Source: Ardenticatenaceae bacterium
GTDB taxonomy: Bacteria > Chloroflexota > Anaerolineae > Promineifilales > Promineifilaceae
Direction: 5' to 3'
NCBI GenBank assembly: GCA_020634215.1
Contig: JACKCD010000030.1
Coordinates: 1 to 64,000, forward strand
Length of the DNA: 64,000 nt
A program made the position numbers and the translations under genes. Below the pieces are notes generated by a model. It was not told where the DNA came from. It saw only the letters and a list, made by a program, of their open reading frames with translations, and made no database searches. The number at the start of each line of letters is the position of its first letter. The first letter of the stretch is position 1. This document shows, piece after piece, positions 34,301 to 41,145 of the stretch.

Positions 34301-35516
34301 CTATAACACCGCCGTGCAGACCATCCAGGCCGCCTTTGCCGCCGCCTCCGACGAAGCCATCACAACCCAACTGCTGGTGGTAAAGCCCGACACCCCCCAG
34401 CCCACCTGGTATATCACCGACAACGGGCATCAACTGATGCACTATGAGCTGACCCAGTCCACGGCCGGCGGCAGCATCTCTGTTGCCAAAGAAGCCCAAA
34501 TCTACATCGCGCCGGAGGCTTCCGACTGGGGCAACGGCCTCAAGTTTGACCAGGGGTTTCACGTCAGCGGCATTTTCAAATTCCTGCTGCTGGAAGTGGA
34601 GATGGACATTGAGGTGGACAAAAGCAAAGGGGTTTACGCTGATGTTTATCTGGCCCCCATCATTCTGGGCGACAAACGGCTCTTTTCTATTGTGGCGGAT
34701 CAGGCTGGGTTGGCCGAGCAGAAAAAGTTAGTGACGGCGGGACAATTAGAAATACCTCCTGGCGGCCCCTACCTTTCCTTCTCTACCTATGAGCGCCCCG
34801 ACGCGCCGCCCAACCGGCAAAAACCCCACTTTTTTATGTCGGGCGATGTCACCATTTTGCTGGCGAGCTTTGGCATTACCGTCGAGTTTGACCCCGATCA
34901 TTTCCTGATTCACGTGGAAGACAGTTCCATCCTGACCAAATTTGAGTTCGATGCCACGGTTGGCAGCGATGGGTTCTCTGCGGCTGGCTCCTTTACGCTG
35001 GGCGAAAACGTGATTGACCTGGGTGCGCTGGGCAAGATTACGCTGCCGGGTTTTGATGCCGGGCTGGGGCTGGGGTGGAACAAACCCAACAACAGCATTG
35101 AGGCGGCGCTGCATTTTGGCGTGACGCTGCCCATTTTGGGACATAAAGAGTTTCTGAACGTGCAGGTGGATTACAGCACCAAGGAACTGGCGGCGCTACC
35201 GGGCATTGTGTGGGATGAAATCAAGTCGTTTTTCCTCGACCTGTTTAAGGATGTGGAAAAATGGTTGGAATGGGTCAAAAACGGTGTGGTAGCGTTGGCA
35301 GAGAAAGTGGCACAGGTGCTAAAGGATTTCTTCAAAAAGACGTGGCAGGAAGCAGCCCAACTGCTCCACGACATTGGCTATGCGGCGGAGCAGATCATTA
35401 ACGACATCAAGGACGCATTCCAGGAAGCGGAAGAGAAGGTGCGTGAGTTTGTTAACACGCTGTTTGAGGATGTAAAGGAGTGTGTTGTGGATTCGGCGTA
35501 CCAGATCGTCGGTTAA
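31386..35516 (+). CDS. Giant beta-repeat protein of the cluster (1376 residues)
   Basis: Start ATG 31386 after AAGGGAAAAAACC. The chain is composed almost wholly of alternating beta strands in loosely repeated blocks (for example FNIAGELTANQG, LKLGGEWDLGDDGLKVIINF, ITLGGWLEFDMTTN, AIVIGVDWEGLPTLGFAGTL). A glycine/aspartate-rich linker lies near residues 240-265. The last 110 residues are amphipathic helices (EIKSFFLDLFKDVEKWLEWV onward). There is no signal peptide, no Pfam-type motif I recognise and few cysteines. The pattern suggests a long hydrophobic groove, tube or solenoid, as in large TULIP-like or bridge-type lipid-transfer proteins, but this is inference. It closes the operon; the next gene is separated by a repeat and a new promoter. 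Confidence 0.6.
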   Translation: MTTDNGHLKTTIYGKINQTDPNNPTLTLNASLLNEAAPLAGYLGVTGDLVLNHAVPDQTSDFARVTGTVSLPNLQLAGELTAVFTAQTNDGSTIITELDIALPAGWGIKDSFSPLPQTIQITPSQFPILANSLFEDIAFVASPSFVVTNAASTSRHLGAGLNLVGQISVNTLFAPLTDLLENILILDLTGLITLAATADQPPNIDLRARSTALNKTLHLGEYPLEDLFVRLWTYQPDQGVPSGDNGNSNGDAGGDDAGSDDAIPDTRLGVGGTLALGSLTPIVVTATVTGGFSGLWTLIAEPDEMAGQTSFSGFGDLAGLVGGDQTHFALPPTIADSGLVLKDIVLGFEVEPPTLRFVHAAVTTDHPWSPIPALGGKLQIKLNEAGWTLVKSASGYDNAGYVSGDLTWDLSNGKILDLAVNADFDTANKDFNIAGELTANQGGIISSSDILGYVGLSDPNLPVLTLEDLYVGANLPKKTFNTHVALDGTWKFSIGSLDVSIDSQMIITLQYANNWSGSFHGQATILDDITLSADYAFPSDDFSIEGRATDLNLWKIIEAIFQGLDAPLAVTPNATLQKYLDIQNPYIAISKTGSDYMLKLGGEWDLGDDGLKVIINFEMMKGTQLGIIVGVQLQNLSGSALSSATGIDALKVFDEFFTTADLMMALSTSDQNASFAFDIPTLPAELKMVFPSDVVQIRKGITFMAMVEFSRLSDPNTLIYKILQKLNLADVEVIGAVQVTPDNFILFVGVSVETAVLTQNAPALPATTNNNLPLNGKFGGGDDHLKVVAYLKIQVNPLEITLGGWLEFDMTTNTGPFQFQRGMQFGMAITVVANGFTLVGTMMGTWQNVFGLNGVDLSNAAIVIGVDWEGLPTLGFAGTLTTSGLTAQGFQGSLAIIVNTENPAQSVFAGAVSDLTLADIVHTLADVSSTDFDDVFKEIAIEGYPENALIYSSDLENALNVASQGGSTQNAAYNTAVQTIQAAFAAASDEAITTQLLVVKPDTPQPTWYITDNGHQLMHYELTQSTAGGSISVAKEAQIYIAPEASDWGNGLKFDQGFHVSGIFKFLLLEVEMDIEVDKSKGVYADVYLAPIILGDKRLFSIVADQAGLAEQKKLVTAGQLEIPPGGPYLSFSTYERPDAPPNRQKPHFFMSGDVTILLASFGITVEFDPDHFLIHVEDSSILTKFEFDATVGSDGFSAAGSFTLGENVIDLGALGKITLPGFDAGLGLGWNKPNNSIEAALHFGVTLPILGHKEFLNVQVDYSTKELAALPGIVWDEIKSFFLDLFKDVEKWLEWVKNGVVALAEKVAQVLKDFFKKTWQEAAQLLHDIGYAAEQIINDIKDAFQEAEEKVREFVNTLFEDVKECVVDSAYQIVG

Positions 35517-35546
35517 TAGGTTGTTGGCAGAGAATGCCGATACATG

Positions 35547-35614
35547 AATAGGACGCAGATTTGCCTGATCATCCTGATCTTATCAGGTCAATCAGGTAAA
35601 TCTGCGTCCTGTTT
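35547..35614. repeat. GGACGCAGAT-type intergenic inverted repeat, copy 3
   Basis: AATAGGACGCAGATTTGCC pairs with the AAATCTGCGTCCTGTTTT end, and the inner arms CTGATC / GATCAG-type words pair. Located between the giant-protein stop and the next promoter. Confidence 0.9.
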
Positions 35615-35678
35615 TCTTTCTTTTGGCTGAGTTGGCGATAAGAGCCAACGGCCGTTTTTCGCCCCACCCCCCAAAATG

Positions 35679-35687
35679 TGTTAAACT
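35679..35687 (+). promoter_or_regulatory. Possible extended -10 promoter of the solute-binding protein gene
   Basis: TGTTAAACT is an extended -10-like element 58 bases before the TTG start and overlaps the small palindrome AAACTTAAAAGTTT (35683-35696). No -35 box is evident. Confidence 0.35.
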
Positions 35688-35744
35688 TAAAAGTTTGGCG
35701 GCACTTTGTCGCCTAACTTCTATTGAGAGTGAGCTGGTAATCCT

Positions 35745-37733
35745 TTGAAAAGAGCGATTCTGTTTATCTGTTTGTTATGGTGGCTGGCGGCTTGCCAACA
35801 GCCAGATGAGGCCGTGCCGACTGTGCCAACCCAGGCGATGGAGGTGCTGGCAGAAACGGCCGTTCCCACCCGCATTGTCGTAGATGAAGGGTCAGCCATT
35901 GCCGAGGAAGCGGCTGCCCCAACGGCCGTTCCCGAACCCACCACCGAACCCACCCTCACTGTGGAACCCACCCCGCTGCCCGGTACGGAGCTGGTGGTTT
36001 GTATGGGCAAGGAGCCAACGAGCCTGTATTTGTATGGCGATTCGTCGCTACCAGCAACGGCCGTTCGCCATGCCCTCTACGAAAACCTCTACACCAGCCT
36101 CAGCTACGGCTACCAGCCGCAAGCATTGGAAAAAATGCCCAGTTTGGCCGATGGCGATGCCTTTTTTCAAGAGGTTACGGTGCGAGAGAATGATTGGGTC
36201 ATGAACGCCGTAGGGCGGCGGGTGCGGCTGGTAGAGCGGGAGCAGGTGGTGGATGCCAGCGGCAAGACGGTGACATTTAAGGAAGGGAATGAGGTGGTGA
36301 TGCAGCAGTTGGTGGTGGATTTTGCCGTGAAGCCGCTGGTGTGGTCAGACGGAACGGCCGTTACCGCCGCCGACTACCTGCTCGGCTTCACCGTTGCCAG
36401 TGACCCCGACACCCCCAATAACAAAACCATCACCGAGCGCACCGCCAGCTATGAAGCCATTGACGATACTCACCTGCGCTGGACGGGCATTCCTGGCTAC
36501 CTCGACATCACCTATTTCAGCAACATTTGGCCGCCGCTGCCCAGCCACCAGCTGCAGGGCCTGACCCCGCGCCAACTGCTTACTGCGCCAGAAGTGGCGC
36601 AAATGCCGCTCAGTACCGGCCCCTTTGTGGTGGAGGAGTGGCTGCCCGGCAGCGAAATTCGGCTGGGGCGCAACCCCCATTATTATCGCGCCAGCGAGGG
36701 GCTGCCCAAGCTGGGGCGGCTGATTTTCCGCTTTGGCACCGACGGCGCGGCCATTTTGCAGGATCCAGCGCTGGGTGGGTGTGATGTGGTGACGCAGGAT
36801 GTGTTTGGGCAGGAGCAATTAACGGCCGTTGGTGGCGATCCCACCTCCGCGCAGCAGGCCGGAGCCGTTTTCCACATCCAGCCCAGTCCCATTTACGAAC
36901 ACATCGCCTTTGGCATAGACAGCGTGTTTACCGATGACTTTCGCCGCCCCGACTGGTTTGAAGACAAGCGGGTGCGCCAAGCCATTACCATGTGTACCAA
37001 TCGGCAGCAAATGATTGACGAACTGACCGGTGGCTATGGCGAAATGATGCACGCCTACATTCCCAACCAGCACCCCCTCTACCCCGCCGACCTGCCGGAA
37101 TGGGACTATGACCCCGTTGCCGCCAACGCCCTGCTGGATGAAGCCCGGCTGCTTGATTTGGACGGCGACGGGCGACGGCAAGAGTTGTCGTCAGGCACCA
37201 CCTTTACCATTACGATTGGCACCAACAATGAAAGCGGCTTGCGGCAGCAGATCAACAATATTTTTCAGGAAAACATGCGCGATTGTGGCATTGTGGTAGA
37301 GACATATACGCGGTCGGCCGGCACCTGGTTTGGCGATGGGCCGGGCGGCCCGGTGTTCGGCCGGCGTTTTGACCTAGCCGAATTTGGCTGGCTCAGCCGC
37401 GTACAGCCAAACTGCGACCTCTATTTGTCAGAAAATGTGACCGGCCCGGAATCTATTGGTCTAGGAGGATGGAGCAACGTCAACGTCACCGGCTGGCGCA
37501 ACGAAGCGTTTGACACCGCCTGCCGTGCCGCCCGTGCCGCCCTGCCCGGCACGCCCGACTATGACAGCAATCACCAGGCCGCGCTCCGCATCTTTGCCGA
37601 CGAACTCCCCGCCATGCCCCTCTTCACCCGCATTGAATTGGCGGTGGCGCAGCCGACGGTGCAGAACATCCAGCTTAACACCACCCAGCCCTCAGAGCTT
37701 TGGAACGTGTTTGAGTGGGATGTTGAGGACTAG
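35745..37733 (+). CDS. Solute-binding lipoprotein of a dipeptide/oligopeptide-type ABC importer (SBP_bac_5)
   Basis: 662 residues starting with TTG. The signal ends in LWWLAAC with the lipid-attached cysteine at residue 17. A Pro/Thr/Val/Glu-rich linker (about residues 25-80) holds three iterated-palindrome copies. The mature domain has the family pattern: LVVCMGKEPTSLYLY, PLVWSDGTAVTAADYLLGF, MPLSTGPFVVEEWLPGSEIR, LGRNPHYYR and KRVRQAITMCTNRQQMID. It binds peptides or other oligomeric solutes outside the cell for a DppBCDF-type transporter. No permease lies next to it; the importer at 49.5-55.9 kb has its own binding protein, so this one is either an orphan or uses a distant permease. Confidence 0.92.
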   Translation: MKRAILFICLLWWLAACQQPDEAVPTVPTQAMEVLAETAVPTRIVVDEGSAIAEEAAAPTAVPEPTTEPTLTVEPTPLPGTELVVCMGKEPTSLYLYGDSSLPATAVRHALYENLYTSLSYGYQPQALEKMPSLADGDAFFQEVTVRENDWVMNAVGRRVRLVEREQVVDASGKTVTFKEGNEVVMQQLVVDFAVKPLVWSDGTAVTAADYLLGFTVASDPDTPNNKTITERTASYEAIDDTHLRWTGIPGYLDITYFSNIWPPLPSHQLQGLTPRQLLTAPEVAQMPLSTGPFVVEEWLPGSEIRLGRNPHYYRASEGLPKLGRLIFRFGTDGAAILQDPALGGCDVVTQDVFGQEQLTAVGGDPTSAQQAGAVFHIQPSPIYEHIAFGIDSVFTDDFRRPDWFEDKRVRQAITMCTNRQQMIDELTGGYGEMMHAYIPNQHPLYPADLPEWDYDPVAANALLDEARLLDLDGDGRRQELSSGTTFTITIGTNNESGLRQQINNIFQENMRDCGIVVETYTRSAGTWFGDGPGGPVFGRRFDLAEFGWLSRVQPNCDLYLSENVTGPESIGLGGWSNVNVTGWRNEAFDTACRAARAALPGTPDYDSNHQAALRIFADELPAMPLFTRIELAVAQPTVQNIQLNTTQPSELWNVFEWDVED

Positions 37734-37786
37734 AGACACAGCAATTTCAAATAAGTACATCATTGAAGGTGGCCGACAGTACAATT

Positions 37787-38734
37787 ATGAAAACAATCCC
37801 TCAGTTAATGAATGAAGCTAGAGAATTCATACAACAAGCCATCAAAATACAAGATGAAACTATCGATTTAACAATAAGAAAGGAGTTGTTGGAGGATCTA
37901 TACATCAAATATCACGATTGGTATAGAGCTTGCCTGAGCTTATTTGATTTGTTTCAGGAGCCAGAAAAGAAACAAGAATTCAAGAAACAATATGAAGGAG
38001 GACTCCTTGTTTCTAAGATATCTGCTTTTTTAACTGAAGGGCTAAAAGACAACATTTTTATGAATCCAGATCGACCGCACGAATTAATGCGGTGGCAGCA
38101 TCCGGCAATCGAACGATTTCAGAAACCCCTCGAAATACAGTGCAATACACTCGCTGAACTTTTTAAGCATCAAGTTGCTCCAAAAAATCTTAACGTTGAG
38201 GATGAATTTCAATGGCATCAAGTATTTAGAAGGATTGTGGGAGAGTTTATAAGGCGCTCGGATTATTTTGATGTATCAAGAAGCCAATTGAAAAAAGGGC
38301 TAACTTATGAACATCTAGCAATTATTCTTCTTTTGGCGATTGATGGTTTGCATATCATTGGTCACGATATTCGTAGTGTAGCAGAAGAGAGCGATTTAAT
38401 CATTGGCAATGAATCAACAGATGCCTTTTGGAGTAGGTTAGGAAATCCTATTATCGTCGAATGCAAATATTGGGATACACCAGCCGGTTCTCAAGAGATA
38501 GCACTTTTAGATAAAAAAATGGAGGTAAGACGTTCAAGTACGGGTATTCTTTTTTCTAAGGAAGGGATTACAGGTGATAGGTACAGAGATGCTAAAGCAG
38601 CAATTAGAGAGACACTGGGAAGAAATGGGCGACACATTGTGGTCCTAGATAAAAATGATTTGATAGATATTGTTAATGGCATTCACCCCTCTGAAAAATT
38701 GCGAGAGAAATATTATTTGAATTTTACCATCTGA
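37787..38734 (+). CDS. Restriction-endonuclease-like PD-(D/E)xK protein
   Basis: 315 residues from ATG 37787. The C-terminal third carries the nuclease core. ESDLIIGNEST supplies the acidic residue, IIVECKYWDTP (residues about 222-232) gives E-x-K, and STGILFSKEGITGDRYRDA is the following strand and helix, typical of Mrr-like or type II nucleases. The N-terminal 200 residues are helical and unrecognised, perhaps the target-recognition part. It is immediately followed by a Dam-family methyltransferase, which makes a restriction-modification pair likely. The gene is much more AT-rich than its neighbours and lacks the iterated palindrome, suggesting horizontal acquisition. Confidence 0.7.
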   Translation: MKTIPQLMNEAREFIQQAIKIQDETIDLTIRKELLEDLYIKYHDWYRACLSLFDLFQEPEKKQEFKKQYEGGLLVSKISAFLTEGLKDNIFMNPDRPHELMRWQHPAIERFQKPLEIQCNTLAELFKHQVAPKNLNVEDEFQWHQVFRRIVGEFIRRSDYFDVSRSQLKKGLTYEHLAIILLLAIDGLHIIGHDIRSVAEESDLIIGNESTDAFWSRLGNPIIVECKYWDTPAGSQEIALLDKKMEVRRSSTGILFSKEGITGDRYRDAKAAIRETLGRNGRHIVVLDKNDLIDIVNGIHPSEKLREKYYLNFTI

Positions 38735-38774
38735 TTTTGCTTTAGAACTGGTTAGAAAGATTCGGTATTATAAG

Positions 38775-39824
38775 ATGAATGTTAGAGTTCCCCCGATCAA
38801 ATCACAAGGTATTAAGACGAAGCTGGTTCCATGGATTAATAGCCTTGTTCCAGCTGATTTTGCGGGAACGTGGATTGAGCCGTTTATGGGAACGGCCGTT
38901 GTTGCTTTCAATCTTGCCTCGAAAAACGCATTGCTGGCTGATACCAATCCTCATCTCATCAACTTTTATCAAGCTATCGCTACAAAATGTATCACCCCAG
39001 GTATTGTGAGACAGTATCTTGAAGAAGAAGGGGACAAACTTTTAGAAGTTGGTGAAGCCCATTATTATGCTATTCGAGATAGATTTAATCGTGAGCAAAG
39101 CCCTTTGGACTTTCTCTTCTTAAGTCGGGCTGGGTTTAATGGCATGATTCGGTTTAACCGCAAGAGGGAATTCAATGTACCTTTCTGCCGTAAACCACAC
39201 CGCTTCTCCCCAGCCTATATCACAAAGATTGTGAACCAGGTTGATTTTGTTGCTAAATTGGTGCAGGTAAAAGATTTTCAGTTCAAATGTCAGAATTTTA
39301 CAGAGACGATTCACCTAGCAACGGCCGATGACCTCATTTACTGCGACCCGCCCTATATCGGCCGGCATGTGGATTATTACAATAGCTGGGACGACACCTG
39401 CGAAATGGAGCTATATGAGTTATTAGCTGATACACCGGCTGCATTCATTCTATCCACCTGGCACCATAACGCTTATCGCAAAAACGAATACGTTGACTCT
39501 CATTGGAGTAGGTTTAATGTGCTTACTAGAGAACATTTTTACCATGTAGGGGCTAGTGAAAAGAATCGTAACCCAATGATCGAGGCTATTATTACCAACC
39601 TGGATATTTCTGCTCACCAGTTTGAAGAACAAAGCCAACCTCGGCAACTACAGCTACTAGATGAAGCAAGTACGTATTTGGAAAGGCAACATAGTCAGCA
39701 AAAAATGACAGCCAAAAACAGAGGACAGGTGCGTACAGCAAATCTACACAAGGATACCATGTTGATGAGCGATGATTTTGATGAGCCGTTGTCAGATGAT
39801 TTTTGGTTTGGTGATGGCAGTTGA
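38775..39824 (+). CDS. DNA N6-adenine methyltransferase, Dam family (D12 class)
   Basis: 349 residues. Motif X-like KSQGIKTKLVPWI lies at the N-terminus. Motif I EPFMGTAVVAFN follows near residues 36-47, with LLADTNPHLINFYQAI next (typical D12 'D-x-N-x-x-L-I-x-x-Y'). Catalytic motif IV YCDPPY lies near 188-193, followed by ILSTWHHN and a C-terminal recognition extension. The D12 family methylates adenine N6 in short targets such as GATC and includes partners of DpnII-like enzymes. It follows the nuclease gene by 40 bases and should protect its site. It contains one AACGGCCGTT near its start and a near-copy at 39321, so it has been partly adapted to the host's word use. Confidence 0.92.
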   Translation: MNVRVPPIKSQGIKTKLVPWINSLVPADFAGTWIEPFMGTAVVAFNLASKNALLADTNPHLINFYQAIATKCITPGIVRQYLEEEGDKLLEVGEAHYYAIRDRFNREQSPLDFLFLSRAGFNGMIRFNRKREFNVPFCRKPHRFSPAYITKIVNQVDFVAKLVQVKDFQFKCQNFTETIHLATADDLIYCDPPYIGRHVDYYNSWDDTCEMELYELLADTPAAFILSTWHHNAYRKNEYVDSHWSRFNVLTREHFYHVGASEKNRNPMIEAIITNLDISAHQFEEQSQPRQLQLLDEASTYLERQHSQQKMTAKNRGQVRTANLHKDTMLMSDDFDEPLSDDFWFGDGS

Positions 39825-39837
39825 CGCTATTTAGCAA

Positions 39838-40491
39838 ATGGACTGGTTCAAGCAAATACGGCAATTTTTACGGATGAACAACGACGATAGACAGCGAGAG
39901 GCGGCGAATGACGGTGAGGGTGAGCGGTTTTTGATTGTGGGGCTAGGCAACACGGGGCGCAATTATGCGGGTAATCGCCACAATATTGGCTTTATGGCGG
40001 TGGATCGGCTGGCGGCGAAGTATGGGCTGCTGTCGAACCGGGTGCAGAACAAGGCGCTGGTGGCAAACGGCCGTTTAGCCAACCACCCCGTCATCCTTGC
40101 CAAACCGCAAACGATGATGAACGGCAGCGGCGATGCCGTTGGCCCACTGGCAAAGTTTTACAAAGTACCGCCCGCCAACGTGCTGGTCATCTACGACGAA
40201 ATTGACATTGATTTTGGCATGGTGCGGATTCGGGAAAAAGGAAGTTCTGGCGGTCATAACGGCATGCGCTCCGTCATTCAGCATTTGGGGCAGGAGTTTC
40301 CGCGCATTCGCCTGGGGGTTGGTCGTCCCAATGGCAAAATGCCCGTCCACGCCTACGTCCTGCAAGATTTTGCCAAGGATGATCTGCCGCTGGTGGATGA
40401 AATGCTGGAAACGGCCGTTGCCGCTGTCGAAACCTTCCTCAGTGAGGGAATCAACATGGCAATGAACAAGTACAATACAAAAAGGAGTTAA
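39838..40491 (+). CDS. pth: Peptidyl-tRNA hydrolase
   Basis: 217 residues. The family core starts at FLIVGLGNTGRNYAGNRHNI (residues about 31-50) with catalytic His in RHNIGF. It continues with AKPQTMMNGSG (conserved Asn), VIYDEIDIDFGMVRIREKGS (catalytic Asp region), GGHNGMRSV and RIRLGVGRPNGKMPVHAYVL. Pth releases tRNA from prematurely terminated peptidyl-tRNA and is essential in most bacteria. The 30-residue N-terminal extension before the core is unusual and charged. I keep the ATG at 39838, but I see no strong ribosome site for it, so a later non-ATG start is possible. Confidence 0.95.
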   Translation: MDWFKQIRQFLRMNNDDRQREAANDGEGERFLIVGLGNTGRNYAGNRHNIGFMAVDRLAAKYGLLSNRVQNKALVANGRLANHPVILAKPQTMMNGSGDAVGPLAKFYKVPPANVLVIYDEIDIDFGMVRIREKGSSGGHNGMRSVIQHLGQEFPRIRLGVGRPNGKMPVHAYVLQDFAKDDLPLVDEMLETAVAAVETFLSEGINMAMNKYNTKRS

Positions 40492-40601
40492 AGGATCTAG
40501 CTATTCGTTATTGGGCGTTTAAACTGGAGGTTGAAAGTTGTTTCGCTCAATCTAGGCTAAGATTTTAGTCAAATCATTCACATGCTCGTGGAGACAATAA
40601 A

Positions 40602-40841
40602 ATGGTAGCTGATACGCAAACTTTGGACAGATTATTTAGCGAGGCTAGGCATCTATCACCAGAATACAGACTACGCCTTGTACAGAGAATCATACAGACG
40701 CTTGTTTCAGCATCACCCATTCAGGAGCCACAGCCGCTACGTTTGGGCGAGTTTGGGGGTGACGAAGCAGACATGTCTACATTAGACGACTTCACTGTTG
40801 CAGAATGGCAGCCTACTGACGAGGAATTGGATGGCTCATAA
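40602..40841 (+). CDS. Putative antitoxin of a PIN-toxin pair
   Basis: 79 residues with ribosome site GGAG 7-10 bases upstream. The chain is a short helical N-terminus (LDRLFSEARHLSPEYRLRLV) and an acidic, flexible tail ending FTVAEWQPTDEELDGS. This matches the layout of small antitoxins that wrap around VapC-type toxins. The stop overlaps the toxin gene (ATG 40831), a typical coupled arrangement. The family name cannot be assigned with certainty; the call rests on size, charge, overlap and the following PIN-like gene. Confidence 0.65.
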   Translation: MVADTQTLDRLFSEARHLSPEYRLRLVQRIIQTLVSASPIQEPQPLRLGEFGGDEADMSTLDDFTVAEWQPTDEELDGS

Positions 40842-41091
40842 GTATATTCTGGATACCCATGCCCTTGTTTGGTTTGTAGAAGGCAATAAACGACTGAGTG
40901 ATGAAATCTTTCCCCTTACACTGGATATATTTGAACGTAGCTTGACACCGGAAGGCCTCCGTATTCCCGAGTTGCATGATCGCTTCATTGTTTGTACAGG
41001 GCTTCATTTACAGGATTTGGGAGAAACAGTGGAAATTATAACAAAAGATCAAGCAATTACTGAAGCCAATGTGTTAGCAGTCACTTGGTGA
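40831..41091 (+). pseudogene. VapC-like PIN-domain toxin with internal deletion
   Basis: The 86-residue product begins like a PIN toxin (YILDTHALVWFVEGNKRLSD, with the first catalytic Asp) and ends like one (IPELHDRFIVCTGLHLQDLG, then IITKDQAIT with late acidic residues). The middle 40-50 residues of a normal 125-135 residue PIN domain are missing between RLSDE and IFPLTLDIF. The lost part includes the usual S-x-x-x-x-E-I/L segment with the second catalytic acidic residue. The frame is kept, so it looks like an in-frame deletion that would inactivate the nuclease. The start at 40831 overlaps the antitoxin end. Confidence 0.7.
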
Positions 41092-41145
41092 TTAGATTTG
41101 CGCTATTTGTCAACGGCCGTTTAATAACCAATCTCTCTTCTTAAC

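Noticed and set aside
36000..36204. Plus-strand alternative frames within the 35745 lipoprotein gene
   Set aside because: Out-of-frame shadows created by the iterated palindrome and GC-rich codons; the lipoprotein frame is continuous with strong family motifs.
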